A program made the translations under genes and the position numbers. From an uncultured Acidovorax sp. (GTDB taxonomy: Bacteria; Pseudomonadota; Gammaproteobacteria; Burkholderiales; Burkholderiaceae_C), in NCBI GenBank assembly GCA_913774955.1, contig CAJYKV010000007.1, positions 269,693 to 333,692 on the forward strand: 64,000 bases of DNA. Reading direction: 5' to 3'. The notes under the pieces are model-generated. The model was not told the DNA's origin, ran no database searches, and worked only from the letters and a program-made list of their open reading frames with translations. Below are positions 48,490 to 59,154 of the stretch, in pieces. How positions within the stretch are numbered: the first letter of the stretch is position 1; each line of letters opens with the position of its first letter.

Positions 48490-49519
48490 CCGGGCTGCGC
48501 CGGCGCCGGGATCGGTGCCGCTCAACCTCGCGCTGCAGGGCGGGGGATCGCACGGCGCGCTCACCTGGGGCGTGCTCGACGCGCTGCTGGAAGACGGCCG
48601 CTTCCATTTCGAGGGGATCAGCGGCACCAGTGCCGGCGCCATGAATGCGGTGGCGCTGGCCTCCGGCTTCGCCCAGGCCGCCCGCCAGCACCCCGACCTG
48701 CGCGGCGAGGAACTGCACCTCCGCGGCTGCGCCATGGCGCGCGAATCGCTGGCCCGCCTCTGGGAGGGCGTGGGCGCCATGGGCAGCCTGATGTGGGGCG
48801 TGCCGCTCGCCTCCACGCCGTTCATGGGGATGGTGTCGCAGTGGCTGTCGCCCTACCAGACCAATCCGCTGGGCATCAACCCGCTGCGCCGGCTGCTGGA
48901 GCGCGAGGTCGATTTCGACGTGCTGCGCGACGCCCCGGGGCCGCGCGTCTTCGTCTGCGCCACCAACGTGCGCACGGGCCGCGGCGTGATCTTCTCGGGC
49001 CAGCGCCTGAGCGCCGACGCCGTGATGGCCTCGGCCTGCCTGCCGCTGCTCTTCAAGGCGGTGCAGATCGAGGGCGAGCATTACTGGGACGGCGGCTACT
49101 CCGGCAATCCCGCGCTGCACCCGCTCATCTACAAGACGCGCTGCGCCGACATCCTGCTCGTGCAGATCAACCCCATCGAGCACCATGCGCTGCCCGACAG
49201 CGCCGCGGACATCATGGAGCGCATGAACGAGGTGACCTTCAACGCCAGCCTGCTGGCCGAGATGCGCGCCATCGAGTTCGTGCGGCGCCTGCTCGCCGAG
49301 GGCAAGCTGGACGCCGAGCGCTACAAGAGCGTGCGCATGCACCGCATCGACGGCGGCTCGGTGCTCGCGGAGTTCGGCGCATCCAGCAAGCTGCGGGCCG
49401 ACCTGACGTTCGTGCGCCAGCTGTTCGCGCTCGGCCGCGCATCGGGCCAGGCGTGGATCGACCGCCACCACGGCGACATCGGGGTGCGGCCCACGGTGAA
49501 CATCGCCGACAATGCCTGA
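48482..49519 (+). CDS. Patatin-like phospholipase
   Basis: A 345-residue serine lipase of the patatin family. It has the oxyanion-hole motif LQGGGSHGALTWG, the nucleophile elbow GTSAG with Ser50, and the catalytic Asp in WDGGYSGNP (DGG). Patatins use this Ser-Asp dyad to hydrolyse phospholipid or other acyl esters. No signal peptide, so it is probably cytoplasmic or membrane-associated. The start overlaps the DUF4870-like gene. Confidence 0.9.
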   Translation: MSDRAAPAPGSVPLNLALQGGGSHGALTWGVLDALLEDGRFHFEGISGTSAGAMNAVALASGFAQAARQHPDLRGEELHLRGCAMARESLARLWEGVGAMGSLMWGVPLASTPFMGMVSQWLSPYQTNPLGINPLRRLLEREVDFDVLRDAPGPRVFVCATNVRTGRGVIFSGQRLSADAVMASACLPLLFKAVQIEGEHYWDGGYSGNPALHPLIYKTRCADILLVQINPIEHHALPDSAADIMERMNEVTFNASLLAEMRAIEFVRRLLAEGKLDAERYKSVRMHRIDGGSVLAEFGASSKLRADLTFVRQLFALGRASGQAWIDRHHGDIGVRPTVNIADNA

Positions 49520-49549
49520 CGCGTTTCCCCGATCCACCCATTACCCGCC

Positions 49550-49906
49550 ATGCACGATCCCGACTGCCTCTTCTGCAAGATCATCGCCGGCCAGATCCCC
49601 TCGCGTAAGGTCTACGAGGACGACGAAGTCTTCGCCTTCCACGACATCCACCCCGCCGCGCCCGTCCACTTCCTCATGGTGCCCAAGGAACACGTGCATT
49701 CCATGGCCGGTGTCTCCGGCGCGCATGCCGGACTGCTCGGCCGCATGATGGTGCTGGCGCCGCGGCTGGCGGTGGAGCAGGGCTGCAATCCGTACCCGGA
49801 CGGTGGTTTCCGCATCGTGGTGAACACCGGCACGGAAGGTGGACAGGAAGTGCACCACCTGCACCTGCACGTGATGGGCGGCCCGCGCCCCTGGCTGAAA
49901 GGCTGA
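49550..49906 (+). CDS. Histidine triad (HIT) protein, HinT-like
   Basis: A 118-residue nucleotide-binding hydrolase of the HIT superfamily (purine nucleoside phosphoramidases). It starts DCLFCKIIAGQIPSRKVYED, has HIHPAAPVHFL-like DIHPAAPVHFLMVPKEH, and the catalytic triad HHLHLHVMGG close to the C-terminus. Its place between his genes and tatABC is common in betaproteobacteria. Confidence 0.93.
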   Translation: MHDPDCLFCKIIAGQIPSRKVYEDDEVFAFHDIHPAAPVHFLMVPKEHVHSMAGVSGAHAGLLGRMMVLAPRLAVEQGCNPYPDGGFRIVVNTGTEGGQEVHHLHLHVMGGPRPWLKG

Positions 49907-49958
49907 GGCCTCCTGGCGGCGGTCAGGGATATGAAACTTCCATGACATGCGCCGGGTC

Positions 49959-49964
49959 TAGAAT
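49959..49964 (+). promoter_or_regulatory. Candidate -10 box of the tat genes
   Basis: TAGAAT lies 26 bp before tatA, and a clear SD (TAGGAGA, 49978-49984) follows it, so a transcript starting near 49971 would have a short normal leader. TTCCAT (49938-49943) is a weak -35 candidate at 15 bp. Confidence 0.35.
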
Positions 49965-49989
49965 GAACCGTATTCGTTAGGAGATTTCC

Positions 49990-50253
49990 ATGGGTTCCTT
50001 TTCCATCTGGCACTGGCTGATCGTGCTGCTCATCGTGGTGATGGTGTTCGGCACCAAGAAGCTCAAGAACATGGGCTCCGACCTGGGCGGCGCCGTGAAG
50101 GGCTTCAAGGACGGCATGAAGGACGGCAGCGCGCCCGACGTTCCGCCCACCACGACCACCACTGCCGCCCCCCCGGCCGGCCAGGTGACCAACCAGCAGG
50201 TGCACGCCGCCGACAAGGGCACGATCGACGTCGAGGCCCGCCACAAGGGCTGA
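49990..50253 (+). CDS. tatA: Twin-arginine translocase subunit TatA
   Basis: TatA (87 residues) forms the pore-like assembly through which folded twin-arginine proteins cross the inner membrane. It has the N-terminal membrane helix [18 protein letters not shown], the hinge [20 protein letters not shown] amphipathic helix and a polar Thr/Ala/Pro tail. First of tatA-tatB-tatC. Confidence 0.95.
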   Translation: MGSFSIWHWLIVLLIVVMVFGTKKLKNMGSDLGGAVKGFKDGMKDGSAPDVPPTTTTTAAPPAGQVTNQQVHAADKGTIDVEARHKG

Positions 50254-50300
50254 CCGGCGTTGTCGTCCTCCCGCACTGAACCGCATCCCCTCCTGCTTCC

Positions 50301-50789
50301 ATGATCGACATCGGTCTGTCCAAGATGGCGCTGATCGGCGCCGTGGCGCTCATCGTCATCGGTCCCGAGAAGCTGCCGCGCGTCGCCCGCACGGTGGGCA
50401 CGCTGCTGGGCAAGGCGCAGCGCTACGTGTCCGACGTGAAGGCCGAGGTCAACCGCTCCATGGAGCTGGACGAACTGCGCAAGATGAAGGACACGGTGGA
50501 GGCCTCCGCGCGGGACGTCCACCAGAGCTTCCAGACGCACGCCAGCGAGTTCCAGAAGGACTGGCAGGAGCACGGCCCCGGCGGCACGCCGGCGGACGGC
50601 TCCGGCCTCGACCACGACCCGTACGCCCCCCTGGCGCCCATCGTTCCCACCTACCGCCATCCCGGCAAGAACTGGCGCCTGAAGCGCAGCGCCACCCCGC
50701 AGTGGTACAAGGCCCGTTCCGGCGTGCGCACCAAGGCCCAGTCGGGCGCGGCGCGCGTGGCGCGCTTCCGGCCCCGCAAGTTCCAGTGA
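50301..50789 (+). CDS. tatB: Twin-arginine translocase subunit TatB
   Basis: TatB (162 residues) forms the signal-peptide receptor with TatC. The start [26 protein letters not shown] is the TatB hallmark (Glu in the helix region, GPEKLPR), followed by a long amphipathic helix ([20 protein letters not shown]) and a basic C-terminal tail. It lies 47 bp after tatA and 56 bp before tatC. Confidence 0.95.
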   Translation: MIDIGLSKMALIGAVALIVIGPEKLPRVARTVGTLLGKAQRYVSDVKAEVNRSMELDELRKMKDTVEASARDVHQSFQTHASEFQKDWQEHGPGGTPADGSGLDHDPYAPLAPIVPTYRHPGKNWRLKRSATPQWYKARSGVRTKAQSGAARVARFRPRKFQ

Positions 50790-50845
50790 TCTCCCGCTGA
50801 CGGCCGCGTCCGCGCGGCCCCGCGGGGCCGCTCTCTCTTCCCACA

Positions 50846-51640
50846 ATGTCCGAAACCCCCTCCCACGAAGACGAGCTGGCCGGTACCGAGCAGCCGTTCG
50901 TCGCGCACCTCATGGAGCTGCGCGACCGCCTCATCAAGGCCGTCATCGCCATCGGCATCGCCGGCGCCGTCCTCTTCTTCTACCCCGGGCCGGGCCGTCT
51001 CTACGACCTGCTGGCCGCGCCGCTCGTGGCGCACCTGCCGGCCGGGGCGACGCTGATCGCCACCTCGGTGATCTCGCCGTTCATGGTGCCGCTCAAGATC
51101 CTGCTGATGTCGGCCTTCCTGCTGGCGTTGCCGGTGGTGCTCTACCAGGTGTGGGCCTTCGTGGCGCCGGGCCTGTATTCGCACGAGAAGAAGCTGGTGC
51201 TGCCGCTCGTCGTTTCCAGCACCGTGCTCTTCCTGTTCGGCGTGGCGTTCTGCTACTTCTTCGTCTTCGGACAGGTGTTCAGCTTCATCCAGAGCTTCGC
51301 GCCCAAGAGCATCACGGCCGCGCCGGACATCGAGGCCTACCTGAGCTTCGTGCTCACCATGTTCCTGGCCTTCGGGCTGGCGTTCGAGGTGCCCATCGTG
51401 GTCGTCGTGCTGGCGCGCATGGGCATCGTGGACGTCGCCAAGCTCAAGAGCTTCCGCGGGTATTTCATCGTCATCGCCTTCATCATCGCCGCCGTGGTCA
51501 CCCCGCCGGACGTGGTGTCGCAACTGGCGCTGGCGGTGCCCATGTGCCTGCTCTACGAGCTGGGCATCTGGGCGGCGCAGATCTTCATCCGGCATACGCA
51601 GGCGCCGGAGGATGCGAAAGAGCAGGAGACGTCGGCCTGA
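50846..51640 (+). CDS. tatC: Twin-arginine translocase subunit TatC
   Basis: TatC (264 residues) is the six-helix membrane core that binds the twin-arginine signal. The N-terminal FVAHLMELRDRLIKAVIAI, the first periplasmic loop, YQVWAFVAPGLYSHEKK and GFAFEVP-like GLAFEVPIVVVVL are conserved, and the C-terminal AAVVTPPDVVSQLALAVPMCLLYE block is typical. Last tat gene. Confidence 0.97.
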   Translation: MSETPSHEDELAGTEQPFVAHLMELRDRLIKAVIAIGIAGAVLFFYPGPGRLYDLLAAPLVAHLPAGATLIATSVISPFMVPLKILLMSAFLLALPVVLYQVWAFVAPGLYSHEKKLVLPLVVSSTVLFLFGVAFCYFFVFGQVFSFIQSFAPKSITAAPDIEAYLSFVLTMFLAFGLAFEVPIVVVVLARMGIVDVAKLKSFRGYFIVIAFIIAAVVTPPDVVSQLALAVPMCLLYELGIWAAQIFIRHTQAPEDAKEQETSA

Positions 51641-51946
51641 CGGTTTCAATGGCCTGCATGCGCGCGGCCTTGGCATTCGGAAAGCGGTTGGGAGGCGGGC
51701 CATGCGAGTCATTGGCCGCACGCGTCGCGGTCTGCCGTGGCCCTGTTACAGGGCACCTTTGGCGATAAAGCAATAGCTGGAGCCACTGAACGCGGGAAGG
51801 CTCCTGTCTGCATGGAGCACATGGACTGAGTCCCTGGCGGCCAGTCTCGCCCGCTGAGGGGCGCTCACGACATCGCTCACGCTGTGTGTGTTTTTCCGCC
51901 CAAATCTCCTATCGCACAGGCGCCCTGACGCGCCTGTGCCGTTGGC
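51641..51946. other. Intergenic region after tatC
   Basis: 306 bp between convergent tatC and the Kelch-repeat gene, with no coding frame I can support. A small stem GCCCTG-TTA-CAGGGC (51740-51754) may end the tat transcript, though few T residues follow. A larger hairpin at 51914-51939 lies before the Kelch stop on the other strand. Confidence 0.5.
51914..51939 (-). terminator. Hairpin downstream of the Kelch-repeat gene
   Basis: A perfect 10-bp stem, GCACAGGCGC (51914-51923) with GCGCCTGTGC (51930-51939), and a 6-nt loop lie just after the stop codon at 51947. On the minus strand no strong U tract follows, so it may act as a barrier or factor-assisted terminator. Confidence 0.5.
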
Positions 51947-54900
51947 TCAGCCCCGCCGGCGCACGGCCAGCATCCCCATTCCCGCTGCCATCAGCGACAG
52001 GAGCATCACCCCCCACTGGCTCAAGTAGGGAATCGGGGCCACGCTGCTCGCACCGGGCACCGCATCCGCCAGCACCATCGGCGCAAACGGATCAAGGATG
52101 CTGCCAGGCGTGCTGTCGCTGTCCCCCTCGCCGTTGTCCTTCACCTGGTAGGTGGCCGTCAGCCGGTCGCCGCTGATGCTGGAAACACTGGGCGTGAACC
52201 AGCTGTTGGGGGCGCCGAAGGTCTGGGGGCCATATTTTTTCAGTTGGGCCGCAGCGGGTATGGCCTTCGGGTACGTGATGCTTACCGTGAGGGTGGCGTT
52301 GTTGCATCCCGTAGCGGCAAAGCGCAGCACGCCCAGCGGGAAGCTCGCGTTGCCGGGCGTCCCGGCAGGGGCCGTGGTGCTGATGCTCAGCGAACCGACC
52401 GTGCACCCTGCAGGAGCGCCTCCGATCACCACGGAGGCATTGCCACCACCCGGCACACCCGTCATGGGCACGCTCGGATTGGTAATCTGCTGCGGCGTCG
52501 CCTGCACCACCGTAGACAGGGCACCGTCGCCGACGGCATTGGTAGCCCGCACCGTGAAGGCATACGGCTGGCCATTGTTCAGCGCAGCCGCCGTGCAGCC
52601 CAGCGCTCCCGTCGTGGTGCAAGCCACCGAGCTGACGCCCCCCGGCACGGTCTGCTTGAACACCGTGTAGCCGGTGATCGCGGCACCGCCGTCATCGGCG
52701 GGAGCTGCCCAGGACAACGCGACGGTGCCATCTCCTATGCCGGAGGCCAACGCCGTGGGTGCGCCCGGCACCGTGGTGGCACGCACCAGCAAGGCATTGG
52801 ACGGAATGCCGTTGACGAAGGCACGCACGGCATACCAGCCGCTGGCGAGCGAGGAGGGCAACGCCTGCGAGGTGTAGCTGGTAGCGCTGGACGTGGATGG
52901 GGCAAGCCATGCACCGGCCTCGTTGTCCAGGCGCTGCAGGCGCACCAGCGGCAGATTGTGGGCAGAACTGTCGGTGGAGCCTCCGCTGGCCTCGCTGTCG
53001 CCACGCAGCAGCGTGCCATTGAGGGTCAGGGAGCCCCCTGGTTGCAGCGAGCCTGGGTTGGCAGTGGTCAGGGATGGCCGGCGACCGACAGGGACATCCT
53101 GATTCGGCGTAAAAAGCTCTGCACTGACAAGGGAGCCAGTGAAGCCTGCGCCTCCCACGACCAGAATCTTGCCGCTGGGCAGCAGCGTGGCCTTATGTGC
53201 ATTGCGCGCGGTGCCCAGGCTTCCCGCGTTGCTCCAGGCATTGGCGGCCGGATCGTACAGCTCGGTGCTGGCAACGTAACCGTTCCTGAAGCTATAACCT
53301 GATGCCACCAGCACCTTGCCGCTGGGCAGCAGCGTGGCGGTATGGGAGTAGCGTGCAGCGGCCATGCTGCCCGCGTTGCTCCAGCGGTCGGTGGCCGGGT
53401 CATACAGCTCCGTGCTGGCCACGTTAACGCTGCTTCCTCCTCCCCCCGCGATCAGGACCTGGCCGCTGGGCAGCAGCGTGGCCGTGTGGTTGGAGCGCGA
53501 AGTGATAGGGTTGCCTGCGCTGCTCCAGCTATTGACGGCCGGGTCGTACAGCTCGGCGCTGGCAACGACGCTGGAGGCGTAATTGCTGCCCTGTCCTCCC
53601 GCTACCAGCACCTTGCCGCTGGGCAGCAACGTAGCCGTATGGTGGTAGCGTCCAGTGCCCAGGCGGCCCGCACTGCTCCAGCCATTGGTGGCCGGGTCGT
53701 ACAGCTCCGCTCTGTCCACCGCGCCGCCGTTGTCCCCACCCGCGACCAGCACCTTGCCGCTGGGCAACAGCGTGGCCGTATGGTAGGAGCGTGAACTGCC
53801 CAGGCTCCCTGCACTGCTCCAAGTATTAGTTGCCGGGTCATACAGCTCCACGTTGGCCAGGGCGCGGCTGTCGCTGTTGCTACCTCCAGTGATCAGCACC
53901 TTGCCGCTGGGCAGCAGTGTGGCCGTATGGCCATAGCGCGCAGTGAGGAGGCTGCCCGCGCTGCTCCAGCGATCAGTTACCGGGTCGTACAACTCTGCAC
54001 TGGCGAAGTCGGCCCCTGTATTGAAGTCAACCCCCCCCGCGACCAACACTTTGCCGCTGGGCAGCAGGGTGGCCGTTGGGGAGAAGCGCCCGGTGTTCAA
54101 GCTACCCGCAGCACCCCAGCCACTGGCTGCTGCGTCGTACAGTTCTGCACTGCCGATGTACGCGTGGTCGGACCCGCCCACGATCAGCGCCTTGCCGCTG
54201 GGTAGCAGCGTGGCCGTGTGGTAGGCGCGCGCAGTGGTCAGGCTGCCCGCGCTGCTCCAGCCATTGGTGGCCGGGTCGTACAGTTCCGCGCTGGCAACGG
54301 CATCGGTCGCGTTGTCGCTACCACCCGTGAAGAGTACCTTGCCGCTGGGCAGCAGCGTGGCCATGTGGTAGTAGCGGGCAGTGCCGAGGCTGCCCGCGCT
54401 GCTCCAGCCATTGGTGGCCGGGTCGTATAGCTCCGCGCTGGCAAGAGCGGCACTTCCGAGCCCTCCCGCGGCGAGTACCTTGCCATTGGGCAGGAGAGTG
54501 GCTGTAAGGTAAGAGCGGGCAGTGCCGAGGCTGCCCGCGCTGCTCCAGCTGTTGGTGGCCGGGTCGTACAGCTCCGCGCTGGCAAGGGCGACACCGTCGC
54601 GCCCTCCCGCGACCAGCACTTTGCCATTGGGCAGCAGGGTGGCCGTGGGAGAAGACCGCCCCATGTTCAGGGTGCCAGCGCTGCTCCAGCTGTTGGTGGT
54701 TGGATCGTACAACTCTGCGCTGGCAAGGGCGCTGATGCCGGAACTGTCGGCACTTCCTCCCGCGATCAACACCTTTCCGCCGGGCAACAGCGTGGCTGTA
54801 TGGTAGGCGCGCGCAGTGTTCAGCCTGCCTGCGCTGCTCCAGCTATTGGTGGCCGGGTCGTAGAGTTCTGCGCTGGCGATGTCGCCATTACGGCCCCTAC

Positions 54901-55252
54901 CGCCTGTGACCAGCATCTTGCCGGTGGGCAACAGCGTGGCCGTATGGTAGTACCGCGCAGTGCCCAGGCTGCCTGCGGAGCTCCAGCCATTGGTCGCCGG
55001 ATCGTACAGTTCGGCGCTGGCAAGGGTACCGCCGGACTCCCCTCCCGCGACCAGCACCTTGCCGCTGGGCAGCAGTGTGGCCGTGTGAGAGAAGCGCGTA
55101 GTGCTCATGCTGCCGGCGCTACTCCAGGCGGACTGCGCCAGCGCCGAGCTGCCAGTGCCCAAAAGCAACGCCCAGAGAAAGCACTGCCAAAATTTCCTCA
55201 GCCAAGTAAAGGCCAGGGCAGATTGCCGTTGCGTCGGCAGATGGTCAGACAT
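51947..55252 (-). CDS. Kelch-repeat surface protein with Fn3, anchor-U and IPTL-CTERM domains
   Basis: A 1101-residue exported protein. An N-terminal signal peptide (about 39 residues, ending SSALAQ) is followed by 14 Kelch-type repeats of about 48 residues (about 40-720), each with [16 protein letters not shown] and [17 protein letters not shown]. Fourteen units would make two seven-bladed propellers. Next come a linker beta domain, a fibronectin type III domain ([10 protein letters not shown]...ITGYTVF), a 'choice-of-anchor U' domain (about 925-1065) and the tail [20 protein letters not shown] + RRR, an IPTL-CTERM sorting signal. Such proteins are processed by an exosortase (XrtH), not present here. 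Repeats are very alike at DNA level, suggesting recent duplication. Ligand and role are unknown; adhesion or surface display is a guess. Confidence 0.88.
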   Translation of the reverse strand: MSDHLPTQRQSALAFTWLRKFWQCFLWALLLGTGSSALAQSAWSSAGSMSTTRFSHTATLLPSGKVLVAGGESGGTLASAELYDPATNGWSSAGSLGTARYYHTATLLPTGKMLVTGGRGRNGDIASAELYDPATNSWSSAGRLNTARAYHTATLLPGGKVLIAGGSADSSGISALASAELYDPTTNSWSSAGTLNMGRSSPTATLLPNGKVLVAGGRDGVALASAELYDPATNSWSSAGSLGTARSYLTATLLPNGKVLAAGGLGSAALASAELYDPATNGWSSAGSLGTARYYHMATLLPSGKVLFTGGSDNATDAVASAELYDPATNGWSSAGSLTTARAYHTATLLPSGKALIVGGSDHAYIGSAELYDAAASGWGAAGSLNTGRFSPTATLLPSGKVLVAGGVDFNTGADFASAELYDPVTDRWSSAGSLLTARYGHTATLLPSGKVLITGGSNSDSRALANVELYDPATNTWSSAGSLGSSRSYHTATLLPSGKVLVAGGDNGGAVDRAELYDPATNGWSSAGRLGTGRYHHTATLLPSGKVLVAGGQGSNYASSVVASAELYDPAVNSWSSAGNPITSRSNHTATLLPSGQVLIAGGGGSSVNVASTELYDPATDRWSNAGSMAAARYSHTATLLPSGKVLVASGYSFRNGYVASTELYDPAANAWSNAGSLGTARNAHKATLLPSGKILVVGGAGFTGSLVSAELFTPNQDVPVGRRPSLTTANPGSLQPGGSLTLNGTLLRGDSEASGGSTDSSAHNLPLVRLQRLDNEAGAWLAPSTSSATSYTSQALPSSLASGWYAVRAFVNGIPSNALLVRATTVPGAPTALASGIGDGTVALSWAAPADDGGAAITGYTVFKQTVPGGVSSVACTTTGALGCTAAALNNGQPYAFTVRATNAVGDGALSTVVQATPQQITNPSVPMTGVPGGGNASVVIGGAPAGCTVGSLSISTTAPAGTPGNASFPLGVLRFAATGCNNATLTVSITYPKAIPAAAQLKKYGPQTFGAPNSWFTPSVSSISGDRLTATYQVKDNGEGDSDSTPGSILDPFAPMVLADAVPGASSVAPIPYLSQWGVMLLSLMAAGMGMLAVRRRG

Positions 55253-55610
55253 TGACGGAGTCCCTCGAGAGAGTTGTATATCGGTGCGTAACTGATGGCT
55301 GACGGAGCAGTAGTCCTGACGAGGAAATCCTCAAGCGGATACCTATCCCTCATGAAAAGTTACGCAGTTTACCTAAGAGTACAACTCTATATCGTGGTTA
55401 CTCCAATGGCGTGGAAAGAAGAGGGTGGCCGGGCATCATTCTGCTGTGGCTGCCCCAACCAGTCCGCCGGATATTCCGGCGTCTAAGTCGTGCGCTTTGC
55501 CTCTTCAAAGACTGGCAGCAAACGCTCGCTATAAGGCAGCCTTCGACACAGCTGCTTTGTTCTTTACTTGCGCAAGCAGCAGGTGAGCTCATCCCGAAAC
55601 GTCTTTGTGA
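55253..55610. other. Intergenic region upstream of the Kelch-repeat gene
   Basis: 358 bp, AT-richer than the flanks, between the Kelch gene start and the htrA stop (both minus strand). It must hold the Kelch promoter. An inverted pair AGAGTTGTA (55270-55278) and TACAACTCT (55380-55388) lies 110 bp apart, each followed on the plus strand by TATATCG; this could be a looping operator. No gene is apparent. Confidence 0.5.
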
Positions 55611-56759
<1,149 letters not shown>

Positions 56760-57212
56760 GGTGGCAGTCAGGGATCGGAAAGGGAAAGGGAGAACCCGCC
56801 CATTGTCGTCCCTTTGCGCGGCCGTGGCCGTGGGAGGAGATGCCGCCCGCGGCGCCCGGGCCCCCGCCCGTGCACCGTCCGCGACCTGCGCGCGCCGCGA
56901 GGCCATTCGCGCAGGTGACCGGGAGCGGACGGGGAAAACCCTAAAATCAGGGCATGGCCGCCACCCGCGGCCTTTTGCTTTCACGTTGGCGTCCCGCTCC
57001 GCCTTCCTTTCGTTCCTTTTCTTTCTTCTTTTCTTTTTCTTCCGCCGCCGGCCCCGTGCCCGGCCACCCGCACCCATCCCCGCGGGCGGCCCTGCAGCCC
57101 GCGCCACCCCCCGCCACGCTTCCCTGCGGTGCGGCGGCCGCAAGAAAAAGCCCGGGCGCCGCCGCATGCGTGGCCGCGCCCGGGCCGCACCCGTGCATTT
57201 CCGGACTCCGCC
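56760..57212. other. Long leader region between htrA and the MHS transporter gene
   Basis: 453 bp between divergent genes. TAAAAT (56942-56947) is a good -10 candidate for the plus strand, giving a leader of about 260 nt. Inside it is a pyrimidine tract (56998-57042) in which almost every base is C or T. An open frame starting at 56954 continues far into the transporter gene in another frame and is rejected as a gene. Confidence 0.5.
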
Positions 57213-58541
57213 ATGACCTCCTCTCCTTCCGCTGCCGCGAGCGCCGACGCCGCGCAGCACCACCGTCCCCTCACCCGCGGCGATTACAAGACCCTGGGCC
57301 TGTCCGCGCTGGGCGGCACGCTCGAGTTCTACGACTTCGTCATCTACGTCTTCTTCGCCACGGTGGTGAGCGGCCTGTTCTTCCCGGCCGACATGCCCGA
57401 CTGGCTGCGGCAGCTGCAGACCTTCGGCATCTTCGCGGCCGGCTACCTGGCCCGGCCGATCGGCGGCATCGTGATCGCCCACTACGGCGACAAGCTCGGC
57501 CGCAAGCGCATGTTCAGCCTGTCGATCTTCCTGATGGCGGTGCCCACGCTGGTGATCGGCCTGCTGCCCACCTACGCGAGCATCGGCGTGGCCGCGCCCC
57601 TGCTGCTGCTGGCGATGCGCGTGCTGCAGGGCGCGGCGATCGGCGGCGAAATGCCGGGCGCCTGGGTGTTCGTGGCCGAGCACGTGCCGAAGAACCGCTA
57701 CGGCCTGGGCGTGGGCACGCTGACGGCCGGCATCACGGGCGGCATCCTGCTGGGCTCGCTGGTGGCGATCGCCATCAACCGCAGCTACACGCCGGCCGAA
57801 GTGCAGGGCTTCGCCTGGCGCATTCCGTTCATCCTCGGCGGCGTGTTCGGGCTGGTGTCGGTGTACCTGCGCCGCTTCCTGCACGAGACGCCGGTTTTCC
57901 AGGAACTGGCCGCGCGCCGCGCCGTGGCGCGCGAGCTGCCGCTCAAGACGATCTTCCGCGACCACAAGGGCGCGATGCTGCTGGTGGCGCTGATGACCTG
58001 GGTGCTCTCCACCGCGGTGGTGGTGGTGGTGCTGATCACGCCGTCGTACCTGCAGAAGGTGTTCCACCTGCCGGCCACGCTGGCGCTGGAGGCGAACGCC
58101 GTGGCCACGCTCACGCTGACCATCGGCTGCGTGGTGATGGGCTGGGCCACCGACCGCTTCGGCACCCGCGCGGTGATGCTGGTGGGCTGGGGCGGCCTGT
58201 TCGTGACCTCGTACCTGTTCTACCTGGGCCTGCCGGGCACGCCGGAGACGCTGGTGCGCAACTACGCGCTGATCGGCTTCTTCGTGGGCTCGATCGCGCT
58301 GCTGCCGATCGTCGGCGTGCGCGCATTTCCGCCGGAAGTGCGCTTCTCGGGGCTTTCGTTCTCCTACAACATGGCCTACGCGGTGTTCGGCGGGATCACG
58401 CCCATCCTGATCACCGTGTGGCTGCAGCGCGACCCGATGGCGCCCGGCCACTACGTGGCGGCCATGGGCGTGCTCGGCTTCGTGCTGGGCTTCGTGCCGC
58501 TGGCCTCGCGCGGCTGGCAGCCGGCGCCTGTGCGGGCCTGA
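57213..58541 (+). CDS. MHS-family metabolite:proton symporter (MFS)
   Basis: A 442-residue inner-membrane transporter of the major facilitator superfamily with 12 hydrophobic segments. The cytoplasmic loop HYGDKLGRKRMF between segments 2 and 3 is the MFS signature. The N-terminal SALGGTLEFYDFVIYVFFA matches the metabolite:H+ symporter subfamily (ProP, KgtP, ShiA), whose substrates are osmolytes and organic acids. The substrate here is not known. ATG 57213 (MTSSPSAA) is chosen over an upstream in-frame ATG because no homology precedes it. Confidence 0.88.
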   Translation: MTSSPSAAASADAAQHHRPLTRGDYKTLGLSALGGTLEFYDFVIYVFFATVVSGLFFPADMPDWLRQLQTFGIFAAGYLARPIGGIVIAHYGDKLGRKRMFSLSIFLMAVPTLVIGLLPTYASIGVAAPLLLLAMRVLQGAAIGGEMPGAWVFVAEHVPKNRYGLGVGTLTAGITGGILLGSLVAIAINRSYTPAEVQGFAWRIPFILGGVFGLVSVYLRRFLHETPVFQELAARRAVARELPLKTIFRDHKGAMLLVALMTWVLSTAVVVVVLITPSYLQKVFHLPATLALEANAVATLTLTIGCVVMGWATDRFGTRAVMLVGWGGLFVTSYLFYLGLPGTPETLVRNYALIGFFVGSIALLPIVGVRAFPPEVRFSGLSFSYNMAYAVFGGITPILITVWLQRDPMAPGHYVAAMGVLGFVLGFVPLASRGWQPAPVRA

Positions 58542-58571
58542 TCGACGCGGCGGACGCCGCGCGTTTCATTC

Positions 58572-59012
58572 TCAGGGCTTGCGCATGTCTCCCAAGAAAA
58601 CGCAGTCGTCCGGCAGCTCCGCGGAGGGGTGGTCCACGCGGTACTGCATGGCCGCGTTCTTTGCGGAAGCATCGGGGCCCGTGAAGCGGAAGCCCTGCTT
58701 GAAGAAGAATTCGGCCGCTCCCTCATCCTGGCAGGTCAGGGTCGTGGACGGTAGCCGCCGTTCGGCACGGACTTGCTCGGCGATGCCCAGCAGTTGGGTG
58801 CCGACGCCCTTGAATCGCCTGCGGTCGGCGTTCTCCACGGTCAGCACTTTCAGCGTATCCGGCAGGGGCGCGATGCCCATCGTGCCGAAAGACAGGCTGC
58901 GGGTCGGGCTGGCGCTGCGCAGCTCGACGACCGTGGCGTTGCCCATGCGCGAAGACACCGGAATGGCTTCACGGGGCCGATTCAGGCTTTTGTCGTGGAT
59001 GCGGTAGGTCAT
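58572..59012 (-). CDS. GNAT-family acetyltransferase, possible type III effector
   Basis: A 146-residue protein with the GNAT acetyl-CoA fold: the strand LKVLTVENADRRR, the pyrophosphate-binding KGVGTQLLGIAEQVRAE and the late EFFFKQGFRFTG. The first 40 residues are polar, Ser/Pro/Arg-rich and without homology, as in type III secreted proteins, but this is weak evidence. The promoter has a PIP-box-like element with a -10 box at the correct distance and a 28-nt leader to ATG 59012. The gene stands alone, convergent with the MHS transporter. Function as an effector is inferred only; it may be an ordinary acetyltransferase. Confidence 0.75.
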   Translation of the reverse strand: MTYRIHDKSLNRPREAIPVSSRMGNATVVELRSASPTRSLSFGTMGIAPLPDTLKVLTVENADRRRFKGVGTQLLGIAEQVRAERRLPSTTLTCQDEGAAEFFFKQGFRFTGPDASAKNAAMQYRVDHPSAELPDDCVFLGDMRKP

Positions 59013-59047
59013 CGGTCGGTGTGGGCACGGATGGGGGTAAAGAATGG

Positions 59048-59108
59048 ACTGTGGCCGCATGCGGGCTGCCGGCCGAAGTGCATGCGAAGCGCGCTCCCGC
59101 ATGGCGAA
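59048..59108 (-). promoter_or_regulatory. PIP-box-like promoter before the GNAT gene
   Basis: On the minus strand TTCGC (59108-59104), 15 bases, TTCGC (59088-59084) fits the plant-inducible-promoter consensus TTCGB-N15-TTCGB bound by HrpX/HrpB-type regulators. Thirty bases further is CACAGT (59053-59048), matching the YANNRT -10 box, whose usual spacing is 30-32. The predicted start site lies about 30 nt before ATG 59012. A match to the PIP box alone is expected about once by chance in this much DNA; the added spacing makes it more convincing. Confidence 0.5.
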
Positions 59109-59154
59109 GCGCATCGTGGACCGACGGGCCGGGCACGGATGCCACAATTCCTTC

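Noticed and set aside
56800..58451. Minus-strand open frame continuing upstream of the HtrA protease across the MHS transporter
   Set aside because: The HtrA start at 56759 begins with a normal membrane anchor; the extension is low-complexity His/Arg sequence antisense to the transporter.
56954..58684. Plus-strand frame starting six bases after TAAAAT and overlapping the transporter
   Set aside because: Different frame from the transporter, Arg/Ala/Gly-rich without homology, no ribosome binding site.
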